From Candidatus Gracilibacteria bacterium (GTDB lineage Bacteria > Patescibacteriota > Gracilibacteria > UBA1369 > UBA12473), in NCBI GenBank assembly GCA_041658685.1, contig JBAZZS010000003.1, positions 124,001-188,000 of the forward strand: 64,000 nt of DNA, written 5' to 3'. The notes beneath the pieces were generated by a model that was not told the DNA's origin, searched no databases, and saw only the letters and a program-made list of their open reading frames with translations. The translations under genes were made by a program, and so were the position numbers. Shown one piece after another: positions 39,570 through 46,629 of this stretch; the stretch's first letter is position 1; every line of letters starts with the position of its first letter.

Positions 39570-40109
39570 CTAGTGCGTGGGAATAACGTTCTCGATTGCG
39601 CCCCATTCGGAGTCGCCTTGAGCGGGAATGATGAAGGTGAGTTCATCGCCGATCGAAGCCTTAAAATAGGTGACGGAGGCGAGGAGCACTTTGTAGCTTT
39701 TGCCTTCGGCTAAGACGTGATATTCGCCGTTTTCAAGAGAAAGAACACCTTTGACGTGTTTGCGTTCAATGGGTCCGATTTGTTTGTATAAAAAGGATCC
39801 GTTGCCCTGAATCGTGAGTTTGAGTCGGTCTCCGGGGATGAGTTTGGATTTGCTCGCGTAATTTACGGCCACGGTGTAAATTTTTTCATTCGGTCCGATC
39901 ATGTTTTGTCCGTCAAAAATACCTTCAAGGATTTGGGTGTCTCCAAAAGAAGACATCGAAAGTCCGGAAGCCATTTCATTCAAGGAAAGAGTTTTTCCGC
40001 CTTCGACTTTTTCTCCGTCCAAAGAAGCGAGAATTTGTCGGGCCGCTGTTAAATTGGCCTCGGCTTTTTCAATGAGGTCTCGAATACGGGAAAGGGAAGA
40101 AGAATTCAT
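39570..40109 (-). CDS. Conserved hypothetical protein
   Basis: 179 residues from the ATG at 40109 (in-frame ATG at 40145 possible). The first 40 residues form a helix (LIEKAEANLTAARQILASL). The C-terminal 110 residues are beta-rich: GIFDGQNMIGPNEKIYTVAVNYASKSKL, GDRLKLTIQGNGSFLYKQIGP, LAEGKSYKVLLASVTYFKASIGDELTFIIP. The repeating strand-turn pattern suggests a small barrel. No signal peptide or membrane helix. Not assigned to a named family. Downstream of a family A repeat and the division genes. Confidence 0.6.
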   Translation of the reverse strand: MNSSSLSRIRDLIEKAEANLTAARQILASLDGEKVEGGKTLSLNEMASGLSMSSFGDTQILEGIFDGQNMIGPNEKIYTVAVNYASKSKLIPGDRLKLTIQGNGSFLYKQIGPIERKHVKGVLSLENGEYHVLAEGKSYKVLLASVTYFKASIGDELTFIIPAQGDSEWGAIENVIPTH

Positions 40110-40181
40110 ATTTAATATGTGATTTTTATTGCTATATTGACTCAATTATACAGGAGAAAGAGGAAAATTTCAATGAAATAA

Positions 40182-40259
40182 CGAGCGGTCAGGAAGAATT
40201 TTTGTTTAAATGGGAGCGAAACGTTGAAAATTTTTACAAAAATTTCCCTTTCCCGCCCG
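40182..40259. repeat. Palindromic repeat family A, copy 3 (short form)
   Basis: 78 bp between the small basic protein gene and the next gene. Has CGAGCGGTCAGGAAGAATTT on one side and TTTACAAAAATTTCCC with CCCGCCCG on the other. The inner hairpin with the TCGGATCATGATT apex is missing; only GAAACGTTGAAAA remains. Confidence 0.65.
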
Positions 40260-40276
40260 TTAAAAGCTGAAGTAAC

Positions 40277-40627
40277 TTAATCCGCTTTTGCCGTCCATTT
40301 TTGCAAAAGTGTTCGGCGGATGATTCCCACATTTCCGAAAATACGATAAGTGAATACCACGGTGGCCGCGAGATAGAGATCGAGTCCGAGTTTATCTCCG
40401 AGAAATGTGATTCCGGAAGCGAGAAGAATGTTGAAAAATAATCCGGATAGAAAAATAATCGAGTTGTAGCCGTCGGCTTTGACTTCGGCACGGGCCGCAC
40501 CAAACAGGGCGTCTAATAATCCGATGATGATGACTGCGGTGTATTTGGTGTATTCCAAGGGGATATTGACCTGGATAAGCAATCCGATGATTAACCCGAT
40601 AATGAGACCGAAGAAAGCAAAACGCAT
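40277..40627 (-). CDS. Small basic membrane protein (DUF1290/Sbp type)
   Basis: 116 residues with three membrane helices: FFGLIIGLIIGLLIQVNIP, YTAVIIIGLLDALFGAARA and FLSGLFFNILLASGITFLGD. It matches the DUF1290 family, which includes B. subtilis Sbp encoded in the division gene cluster beside ftsQ and ftsA. Here too it follows ftsQ directly (1-base gap). Role in division is inferred from the neighbourhood; the family has no established biochemical function. Confidence 0.8.
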   Translation of the reverse strand: MRFAFFGLIIGLIIGLLIQVNIPLEYTKYTAVIIIGLLDALFGAARAEVKADGYNSIIFLSGLFFNILLASGITFLGDKLGLDLYLAATVVFTYRIFGNVGIIRRTLLQKWTAKAD

Positions 40628-40628
40628 A

Positions 40629-41549
40629 TTAATTTCTTTTAAAAATTATTTTTTCTCCATTCACGCCTTCGATGCGTAAATCGATGTAGTCAATGCTTTC
40701 CTCGTAAATATTGAGACTGGAAAGCGCGAGTTTTAATTTGGTGAGTTGCTCGTCGAGATCGAGGGTGAGGTCGAGCCATACGTAAAAATTGCGTTCCGTG
40801 AACAAATGGACCTCTCGTTCAATGGGGAGATAAAGAGCGTACGTCACTTTCATTCCGAATTTGTCTTCATAGGTTTGGATGGAGTCGAGAATAAAAGCCA
40901 GTTGATCTTGAGGAACGAGCAGTGTTCCTTCCGGAATGCTTTGTTCGCGCTCAACCACAATGAGCGGAAGTCCTTCCATTTGCGTTTCGGTGGAAAGGAT
41001 TCGGCCACTGCTGTTGAGGAGAAAATATGTTTCTTTGTTGTCCGAGGTTTTCAGGAGAAGATTGGCGACTTTCGGGTAAGTGGTGAGTTCAATGAGCAGT
41101 GTGTCGGGTAGTGTTTTTTTAATCTGAATGGATTCGTATTCCGGGTATTCTTCCAAAAGAAATGCGTAAAAAGGGTCGGCATTGAAAAGAAAAATATTCG
41201 AATCTTTAATTTCTTGAAAAAGGGTTAAAAGCGGATGGGTTTCGAGCGATTCTCCATCTTGGGTGACGGCGATTTTTTCAATATTGAATCGAGGAGAAAT
41301 GAAAAGAGTGTGGGTAATACTGATGAGAATTACGCCAATCACAATGAGTAAAAAAGGTCGTTTGAGTTTTGCGAAAAATCCACGCAATCCTCGGCGCGGA
41401 GTGCGTTTTGATGTCGAGGAGAGAGGGTTTGAAAGCGTTGATTTTTGGTTTGAAACAGAGGTTCGTCTGGATTGTACGCGAGGGCGTAATCGCGGATGTG
41501 AAAAACCCGAAACCGTGGGTTGTTTTTTCCGTTTAAAAAACATGGGCAA
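40629..41549 (-). CDS. ftsQ: Cell division protein FtsQ-like (POTRA)
   Basis: 306 residues. Long basic cytoplasmic N-terminus (about 65 residues), one membrane helix (RPFLLIVIGVILISITHTLFI), then a POTRA domain (FNIEKIAVTQDGESLETHPLL ... NIFLFNADPFYAFLLEEYPEYESIQIKKTLPDTLLIEL). The following FtsQ domain includes YFLLNSSGRILS. FtsQ/DivIB links FtsK with FtsB/FtsL in the divisome. The order small ORFs-ftsQ-sbp suggests a dispersed remnant of the division cluster. No ftsA or ftsZ in the window. Confidence 0.85.
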   Translation of the reverse strand: MPMFFKRKKQPTVSGFSHPRLRPRVQSRRTSVSNQKSTLSNPLSSTSKRTPRRGLRGFFAKLKRPFLLIVIGVILISITHTLFISPRFNIEKIAVTQDGESLETHPLLTLFQEIKDSNIFLFNADPFYAFLLEEYPEYESIQIKKTLPDTLLIELTTYPKVANLLLKTSDNKETYFLLNSSGRILSTETQMEGLPLIVVEREQSIPEGTLLVPQDQLAFILDSIQTYEDKFGMKVTYALYLPIEREVHLFTERNFYVWLDLTLDLDEQLTKLKLALSSLNIYEESIDYIDLRIEGVNGEKIIFKRN

Positions 41550-41564
41550 TGGCCCCGGAGGGTT

Positions 41565-41726
41565 TTAAAGAGTGAGATCGGGATTTGTGGTCGTGTTTTC
41601 TTCTGTCGGAGGGGTTGTTTGACTCGGAGCGACGGCTTGCGGCGCCAGGGATGTAAACAGCATGAATCCCACGAATAAAATCGTAATGATCCATACAAAA
41701 AGGCGAGCGTTGCGAGAATAGGCCAT
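41565..41726 (-). CDS. Small membrane protein
   Basis: 53 residues from the ATG at 41726: MAYSRNARLFVWIITILFVG leads into one membrane helix, with a Thr/Pro/Asn-rich outside tail. It lies 15 bases upstream of ftsQ, so it is probably translated from the same mRNA. A similar 50-residue protein is encoded at 42605-42757. Too small for family assignment. Confidence 0.5.
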   Translation of the reverse strand: MAYSRNARLFVWIITILFVGFMLFTSLAPQAVAPSQTTPPTEENTTTNPDLTL

Positions 41727-41748
41727 GGGAAGGGATATTAAAGAGGGA

Positions 41749-41892
41749 CTAGGAATCCTTTCGGGAAGCGATGATCGCGGCTTTGCGAACACGAGCTTTG
41801 GCCTTATTTCTGCGCTTGGCTTGACTGCTTTTGGGACGAGTTTGGTTGGCCATCGTCATCCCATGATAGCGAGAATGAGCTTGATTGGACAT
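41749..41892 (-). CDS. Small very basic protein
   Basis: 47 residues from the ATG at 41892: MSNQAHSRYHGMTMANQTRP then KSSQAKRRNKAKARVRKAAI. Lys/Arg-rich with no acidic patch, like a ribosomal or nucleic-acid-binding protein. Another ATG 13 codons in would leave 34 residues. The minus-strand order places it before the small membrane protein and ftsQ. No known family; real gene likely but not certain. Confidence 0.45.
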   Translation of the reverse strand: MSNQAHSRYHGMTMANQTRPKSSQAKRRNKAKARVRKAAIIASRKDS

Positions 41893-41956
41893 GGAGAAAA
41901 AGTGTTTAAAGTTAGTATTTCGTATGAGAAGGAAATGCAGAAAAAGAAGAGAGGGA

Positions 41957-41985
41957 AAGCGCACTTCGCTTTGCTACGTGCGTGG
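41957..41985. repeat. Palindromic repeat family D, copy 5 (short)
   Basis: GCGCACTTCGCTTTGCTACG followed by TGCGTGG; GCGCAC pairs with GTGCGT. The AATGCGG part is missing. Confidence 0.45.
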
Positions 41986-42023
41986 AGTATAACAGGAAAA
42001 ACTGAGGAGTGAAAGTGAAAATT

Positions 42024-42590
42024 TTATACCTTTTTTTCGAGTTTTGTGATTTTAAATCCGGTTTCGTTATACGTTTCCATGAAATTGATCATACTTCCTT
42101 GAATGATTTTGAAGGATTTGGGATCAATGTAGAGGATTACATGGTGATCGAACGGGATGATTTTATCTTCTTTTTTGGCCTTTTTTTCAAAATCCATGGC
42201 GTAGTTCGGATTTCCATCGATCCCTTTTTTCGAAAGCACTTTCACTCGAATGCCATAGGTTTTTAAGCCTTCTTTTTCCGCGAGCTCGATGATTTTGAGC
42301 AGCGCTTTTCGTGTGATGTACAATTTTTTTTCTTCGAGATCTTTTTGATAGGAATCGTATTCGAGGGTGAGAACGTCTCTGATTTCTTTCAGTGCTTCTT
42401 CTGGCATACCGTGGCCGAGAACGCCTTGTTGAAGCGTTTCCCATTCGTTGAGAGCGCAATCCAAACACGATAACCCAAAGTCTTGTAAAATTTGGGCGGC
42501 AAGAGGGTGTTTTTTTAAGATTTCTTCAATGGTGAGGGTGTCCCAAGAAAAATCAAAATTCGTTTTTTGGGACGAACTTTTTTTTGGCAT
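42024..42590 (-). CDS. DUF1858 domain fused to a HesB/IscA-like domain without its cysteines
   Basis: 188 residues. The N-terminal part is DUF1858: TIEEILKKHPLAAQILQDFGLSCLDCALNEWETL, with one Cys pair. From residue 95 on the sequence follows the A-type iron-sulfur carrier fold: ITRKALLKIIELAEKEGLKTYGIRVKV, MDFEKKAKKEDKI, LYIDPKSFKIIQGSMINFMETYNETGFKI. In IscA/HesB proteins three Cys bind the cluster; here the first is replaced (KKGIDG) and the C-terminal CGC is absent. It may have become a regulatory or binding module. Preceded by a 50-residue membrane protein gene. Confidence 0.75.
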   Translation of the reverse strand: MPKKSSSQKTNFDFSWDTLTIEEILKKHPLAAQILQDFGLSCLDCALNEWETLQQGVLGHGMPEEALKEIRDVLTLEYDSYQKDLEEKKLYITRKALLKIIELAEKEGLKTYGIRVKVLSKKGIDGNPNYAMDFEKKAKKEDKIIPFDHHVILYIDPKSFKIIQGSMINFMETYNETGFKITKLEKKV

Positions 42591-42604
42591 GAGGATGAAT
42601 TGAA

Positions 42605-42757
42605 TTAAGGGGTCGGAACGGTTTCCGATTCAATGATTGTGTCGGGAGTGGGGAGTGTGGGATTGTTTTTTTGCCAAAACATATAAATTGCGCCCGCGAT
42701 AAGTGCAAGGATAAGAAAAGTGGCAAAAACGGATGCATTGGCACGAGGAGGCTTCAT
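42605..42757 (-). CDS. Small membrane protein
   Basis: 50 residues: MKPPRANASVFATFLILALI then AGAIYMFWQKNNPTLP and an acidic/Thr-rich end. One membrane helix with a short basic inside and a polar outside tail, the same design as the 53-residue protein at 41565-41726. It lies 14 bases before the DUF1858 gene on the same strand. Below the usual ORF cutoff, so easily missed. Confidence 0.5.
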   Translation of the reverse strand: MKPPRANASVFATFLILALIAGAIYMFWQKNNPTLPTPDTIIESETVPTP

Positions 42758-42822
42758 ACGAGGTCATTGTAGCGGCATAATTGACAGTTGACAATTGACA
42801 TTGAACAGTCGACAATTTTCTC

Positions 42823-43800
42823 GTGAAAAAAATAAGATTAAAATCGGATTCCGTCGGAGCGCAAATGACTCGGCGTGTTCCTGTGGTTTTTGTGCAATCA
42901 ACGTTGGCTCAAGTCAAAACACTTCTCACTAAAGAAGCGCGACATTTTTCCAGTATTCATGATGTGTATGTGGTGGATGAATTTCATAAATTGGTGGGTG
43001 TTTTCCCGGTTAAGGCTTTGTATATTTATCCATTGTTGAAAAAAGTTTCTGACATCAGTACTAAAAAATCATTGATTTCGGTTTGCCCCGCGGATCACCA
43101 AGAAAAAGTGGCGTATCTTGCGATTCGACATCATCTCAGTCAGGTGCCGGTGGTGGATGAAAAAGGAAAATTTTTAGGCGCGGTGTTGAGTGATACGATT
43201 TTGTCCATTCTTAATCATGAAACGCACGAAGATATTTTGCGTATGGCCGGTATTCATAACAGTCATGCATTTTCGCCGTTGTTTGAGACGTCGTTATGGA
43301 CCTCGCTTCGGCATCGATTGCCGTGGTTAATCCTTGGATTGCTTGGCGGGCTGTTGGTTGCAAAAGTGATTGATTCCTTTGAGGCCACCTTGGCCATTAA
43401 TTTGGTGCTTGCAAGTTTTATTCCTTTAGTGGTGTACATGGGGGATGCGGTTCGTACTCAAATGGAGGCGCTGATTATTCGGGATTTGGCCGGCAATCAT
43501 CGGTTTGTTTTTGGTCGTTATTGTAGGCGGGAATTTTTAGTTATTTTTTCCATCGCGTTGTTTTTCGGAATTTTATTGGGAGGGATTGGATGGATTTTTT
43601 ATGGACAAATGTTGGCGTTGGTTTTGGGTGTTGCTTTGTTTACGGCAATTTTATCGTCGATTTTTACCGGACTTTTTGTCCCGTATTTTTTTACCAAACT
43701 TAAATTGGATCCCGCGGACGCGAGCGGACCGATTGCCACGATTTTGCAAGACACGTTGAGTGTCTTGATTTATTTTGCGTGCGCTCATTTGTTTTTATAA
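42823..43800 (+). CDS. MgtE-like divalent cation channel with CBS pair
   Basis: 325 residues. Residues 15-135 form two CBS domains (VPVVFVQSTLAQVKTLL ... VYVVDEFHKLVGVFPV; VAYLAIRHHLSQVPVVDEKGKFLGAV). Five membrane helices follow (WLILGLLGGLLVAKVIDSFEA, LASFIPLVVYMGDAVRTQ, FSIALFFGILLGGIGWIF, LALVLGVALFTAIL, FACAHLFL). The late motif KLKLDPADASGPIATILQDTLSVL is the MgtE signature (DPA..SGP..TT..D). MgtE channels import Mg2+ and are gated by Mg2+ bound to the CBS part. The N-terminal acidic superhelical N-domain is absent. Confidence 0.9.
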   Translation: MKKIRLKSDSVGAQMTRRVPVVFVQSTLAQVKTLLTKEARHFSSIHDVYVVDEFHKLVGVFPVKALYIYPLLKKVSDISTKKSLISVCPADHQEKVAYLAIRHHLSQVPVVDEKGKFLGAVLSDTILSILNHETHEDILRMAGIHNSHAFSPLFETSLWTSLRHRLPWLILGLLGGLLVAKVIDSFEATLAINLVLASFIPLVVYMGDAVRTQMEALIIRDLAGNHRFVFGRYCRREFLVIFSIALFFGILLGGIGWIFYGQMLALVLGVALFTAILSSIFTGLFVPYFFTKLKLDPADASGPIATILQDTLSVLIYFACAHLFL

Positions 43801-43802
43801 AA

Positions 43803-43832
43803 AAACCCGCTTCGTGTGAGGCGGGCTTTTTT
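43803..43832 (+). terminator. Rho-independent terminator after the MgtE-like gene
   Basis: CCCGC, loop TTCGTGTGA, GCGGG, then CTTTTTT; on the other side AAAAAA, so it can act for both strands. It begins just past the TAA of the channel gene. Confidence 0.85.
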
Positions 43833-43848
43833 GAAATGCAAAGAATAT

Positions 43849-43938
43849 TTATTTCTTCTTTCCTTTTCCTTTCACTGCTTTCTTTGCTGGTTTCTTTGTT
43901 ACTTTTGTCTTTTTTGCTTTGACTTTAGCTTTTGCCAT
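43849..43938 (-). CDS. Lysine/alanine-rich 29-residue protein
   Basis: MAKAKVKAKKTKVTKKPAKK followed by AVKGKGKKK and TAA. The composition is like the C-terminal tails of H1-type bacterial histones (AlgP, Hc1), so binding to DNA or RNA is plausible. It shares the bidirectional terminator with the MgtE-like gene. No clear ribosome binding site upstream. It is short, and only the composition and clean start/stop support it. Confidence 0.45.
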   Translation of the reverse strand: MAKAKVKAKKTKVTKKPAKKAVKGKGKKK

Positions 43939-44159
43939 TTGAGGAGGGCGTTAAGAATATTAAGTGATTTAATCTTTCTCCTCATTTTTATCTGTCACAA
44001 GAGCAGTTTTAAAAAAGAGTTTTACAAATATGTTAAAAGTATCTTTGTATTAGGTTTGGCGTGTTGTCACGTTTTAATGTAATACTACAATAAAACGCTG
44101 GTTTTTGAATGCATTAAATTTTTACAACACGGAGAATGCGATGTATGGGTGGCACTTTG

Positions 44160-45005
44160 TTACGCTGCGTGTTTTTTAAATCCTTTTTCCAAACAATCGC
44201 GCACTGCGGCTTCGATGGGGCGCATGGCCAGTCCTTCTTTGGCGAGTTTGTCGGTGTTGAGCATGCAGTTGGAGCGTTTGGCCGTGGCGTAATTTTTGGA
44301 ATAGAGTTCCTCCAGGGGAATGACGGTGTATTTGAAATTGGGATCCACGATTTCTTTATAAAGATCGAGGATGGTGGCGTGGTCGATGAGGCCGGGATTG
44401 GTCATGTTATAGATACCGGTTCGGTGACGTTTGATGAGTTCGTACGCCGTGGGGAGGAGGTCGTCGATCACAGTCATGGAGTTTGCCACACTCACCACTT
44501 TTTCATATTGGAGAATTTTAGTGATGAAATTGCGCGGTCCGGGCGCGGAATCGATGGGCATGCGAATTCGCAATTGAAGTACGGGAAATTCCTTGAGCGC
44601 TTGATCGGACGCGGTTTTGGTTCGGCTGTAATAACTGCCGTCAAAATTGGGTTTGTCTTCTTCGCTGAATCCTTTTCCATTATTGTCGCCATCGTAAATG
44701 CAGCCGCTTCCCAAATGAGCAAAATAAATATTTTTTTCAAGGCAAGCTTGAAGGAGGACAAGAGGGCCTGTGACATTGGAATAGAGTGTTTCTTGTTTGT
44801 GGTCTTCGCACCAGTCCACGTTGGGACGTCCGGTTTTGCCGGCGCAGTTGAGAACCACATCCGGGGTTTCTTGGGCGAGGTCTTTGCGCACGGCATCGAT
44901 GTCACCGATGTTGGCGTTTCCAAAGAGGGAGGTTTCACCTTGTGCGTTGAAGAAGTTTAGGAAATGATTTCCGAGAAATCCTTTGCCGTAAATGAGAATT
45001 TTCAT
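44160..45005 (-). CDS. NAD(P)-dependent sugar epimerase/reductase (RmlD-like)
   Basis: 281 residues from the ATG at 45005: MKILIYGKGFLGNHFLNFF with the GxGxxG-type Rossmann loop. DVVLNCAGKTGRPNVDWCED, HLGSGCIYDGDNN and the catalytic YYSRTKTASDQ (Tyr-x3-Lys) follow. This is an extended SDR close to dTDP-4-dehydrorhamnose reductases. It would act on a nucleotide sugar in surface glycan synthesis, as do galU and the sugar transferase here; exact substrate not deducible. The in-frame ATG at 45068 lies in the divergent promoter and is rejected. Confidence 0.88.
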   Translation of the reverse strand: MKILIYGKGFLGNHFLNFFNAQGETSLFGNANIGDIDAVRKDLAQETPDVVLNCAGKTGRPNVDWCEDHKQETLYSNVTGPLVLLQACLEKNIYFAHLGSGCIYDGDNNGKGFSEEDKPNFDGSYYSRTKTASDQALKEFPVLQLRIRMPIDSAPGPRNFITKILQYEKVVSVANSMTVIDDLLPTAYELIKRHRTGIYNMTNPGLIDHATILDLYKEIVDPNFKYTVIPLEELYSKNYATAKRSNCMLNTDKLAKEGLAMRPIEAAVRDCLEKGFKKHAA

Positions 45006-45055
45006 GGACTGTGGGTTATTTTTTAGTGGGGATATTATAGCGAATTGGAAAGGAC

Positions 45056-45092
45056 TTGACAAACGCAAAATCGTGAGTTAATGTTTTAGCAC
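45056..45092 (+). promoter_or_regulatory. Promoter of the TrpR-like gene with candidate operator
   Basis: TTGACA (45056-45061), 17 bases, TAATGT (45079-45084). The motif TTAATGTTTTAGCAC (45078-45092) covers the -10 box and recurs with one change upstream of hisG, so it is a candidate binding site for the TrpR-like product. Confidence 0.6.
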
Positions 45093-45117
45093 ACGAAAAC
45101 ATTTTTAAATCATTCAA

Positions 45118-45399
45118 ATGGCTGAAAATTGGAAAAATTCACAAACCACCGATCTTTTTAAGGGCGTTCTCAAATTGAGGACCGCCGGTGAGTGTGAAAA
45201 ATTTTTTCGTGATTTGTGTACCTTAAAAGAATTGGAGGCTATGGCCGAACGTTGGCAAGTGGTTAAAATGGTGGATAAAGAAATTCCTTATCGTGAAGTG
45301 AGTGAAAAAACGGGGGCGAGTACGGCCACGATCACTCGTGTCGCTCATTGGTTGCATCATGGAGAAGGGGGGTACCGGATGGTGTTGAATCGACTGTAA
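45118..45399 (+). CDS. TrpR/YerC-family regulator, probably of histidine synthesis
   Basis: 93 residues. TrpR-like helix-turn-helix: LCTLKELEAMAERWQVVKMV then IPYREVSEKTGASTATITRV. In Firmicutes the YerC group of this family is linked to his operons and has been named HisR. Here it precedes hisG by 119 bases on the same strand. A shared 15-base motif lies over its own promoter and upstream of hisG, fitting autorepression plus operon control by histidine. Family call is strong; target and ligand are inferred. Confidence 0.85.
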   Translation: MAENWKNSQTTDLFKGVLKLRTAGECEKFFRDLCTLKELEAMAERWQVVKMVDKEIPYREVSEKTGASTATITRVAHWLHHGEGGYRMVLNRL

Positions 45400-45423
45400 A
45401 CACTTGAAACCCGGTTACTCTCC

Positions 45424-45449
45424 AAGAGCTCAACACTGAGCTCTTTTTT
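45424..45449 (+). terminator. Rho-independent terminator between regulator and hisG
   Basis: AAGAGCTCA, loop ACAC, TGAGCTCTT and T6. It separates regulator and his operon, so hisG should have its own promoter or the hairpin works as an attenuator. Confidence 0.85.
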
Positions 45450-45463
45450 GATTCCCGTTTGGT

Positions 45464-45478
45464 TTAATGTTTTATCAC
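45464..45478 (+). promoter_or_regulatory. Candidate his operator upstream of hisG
   Basis: TTAATGTTTTATCAC matches 14 of 15 bases of the motif over the regulator promoter (45078-45092). A weak promoter, TTGATT-17-TTTATC, overlaps it. Confidence 0.5.
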
Positions 45479-45518
45479 GTTATCACTTAATTTATTTCAT
45501 TCTTTAACTTTAATATCT

Positions 45519-46397
45519 ATGAAACGTTTCAATGGAGATCGTCTCAAAATCGCGATTCAGAAAAGCGGTCGTCTGACCGAGCAAACCATTGATTTTTTAA
45601 AAAAGAGCGGGTTGGATTTTGAAGTGTACGGAGAGCGGCTCTTTTCGAGTTGTCGTAATTTTAATCTTGAAATTTTATTCATTCGAGACGATGACATCCC
45701 GGAATATGTGCAAGATGGGGTGTGTGATTTGGGAATTGTGGGGACCAATGTTTTGCAAGAAAAAAATGCGAAAGTGGAAATTAAGGAAGGATTGGGGTTT
45801 GGGCGGTGTCGATTATCGGTGGCGGTGCCGCGGGATTCGAAATTGAGTCGGGTGGAAGATCTTGAAGGGAAACGGATTGCCACGTCGTATCCGACTATTT
45901 TAAAGCGTTGGTTGAAAACGAAAGGGATTTCAGCGTCGATTGTGATGGTGAAAGGCTCGGTGGAAATCACGCCGAGTCTCAATATTGCGGATGCGGTGTG
46001 TGATTTGGTATCTACCGGGACGACGTTAAAAACGAATGGGCTTGAGGCTATGGAAGTGGTGTTGGAATCCGAGGCGCTTTTAATTGGAAATGTGGCGTCG
46101 TTTAAAAATCCTAAATTAAAATTGGATTTGGATCGATTTTTGATGCGAGTGAGGGCCACGTTGGCGGCGCGACGGTTTAAATACGTGATGATGAATTCAC
46201 CGGAAAAAGCGTTTGATGCGATTCGGAAAATTTTGCCGGGGTTGGAAAGTCCGACCGTGGTGCCGTTGGCTACCCGTGGGATGGTGGCGATTCACTCCGT
46301 AGTGCCGGAGGATCGGTTTTGGGAAGTGATGGAGCAGTTGAAGGAGGCGGGAGCGAGTGGGATTTTGGTGACGCCGATTGAAAAAATGATCCTTTAA
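45519..46397 (+). CDS. hisG: ATP phosphoribosyltransferase, long form
   Basis: 292 residues. LKIAIQKSGRLTEQTIDFLKKSGLDF, VCDLGIVGTNVL, GKRIATSYPTILKRWLKTKG and the PRPP-binding loop ADAVCDLVSTGTTLKTNGLE are the catalytic part. The last about 75 residues (MMNSPEKAFDAIRKILPGLESPTVVPL ... ILVTPIEKMIL) are the ACT-like regulatory domain of the long form, which binds histidine, so no HisZ is needed. It starts histidine synthesis from PRPP and ATP. First structural gene of the operon. Confidence 0.96.
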   Translation: MKRFNGDRLKIAIQKSGRLTEQTIDFLKKSGLDFEVYGERLFSSCRNFNLEILFIRDDDIPEYVQDGVCDLGIVGTNVLQEKNAKVEIKEGLGFGRCRLSVAVPRDSKLSRVEDLEGKRIATSYPTILKRWLKTKGISASIVMVKGSVEITPSLNIADAVCDLVSTGTTLKTNGLEAMEVVLESEALLIGNVASFKNPKLKLDLDRFLMRVRATLAARRFKYVMMNSPEKAFDAIRKILPGLESPTVVPLATRGMVAIHSVVPEDRFWEVMEQLKEAGASGILVTPIEKMIL

Positions 46398-46437
46398 TTT
46401 AAAGAAATATGAGTGAAATTTATAAATTGGAATTCAT

Positions 46438-46592
46438 CGGCGCGCGGGGACAAGAAGGTCTTTTGGCCACCCCGGTTCGTTCGCTCCTCCCCGCAATGCG
46501 GGGTATGCCTCGCGACAATCGCCCTGCGTTGCAGGGACCAAGCCGATTGTCGCTGCGGAATTGTCCAAAAGACCTCCTCGCCCCTTCGCCGT
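46438..46592. repeat. Palindromic repeat family B, copy 2
   Basis: Between hisG and hisD. Outer arms CGGCG/CGCCG and GGGG/CCCC, then AGGTCTTTTGG/CCAAAAGACCT (11 bp perfect). Inner hairpins CCCCGC/GCGGGG, CGACAATC/GATTGTCG and CCCTGC/GCAGGG. The last changes to CTCCGC/GCGGAG in copy 1 (28390-28543). Short ORFs here are spurious. Confidence 0.8.
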
Positions 46593-46629
46593 TCATAAAA
46601 ATTTAATTTATTTTTAATCTCAAAAATTT

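Noticed and set aside
46409..46606. Short ORF between hisG and hisD
   Set aside because: Almost all of it is the family B palindrome; the same residues appear in another frame context in the pseudopilin leader. No coding signal.
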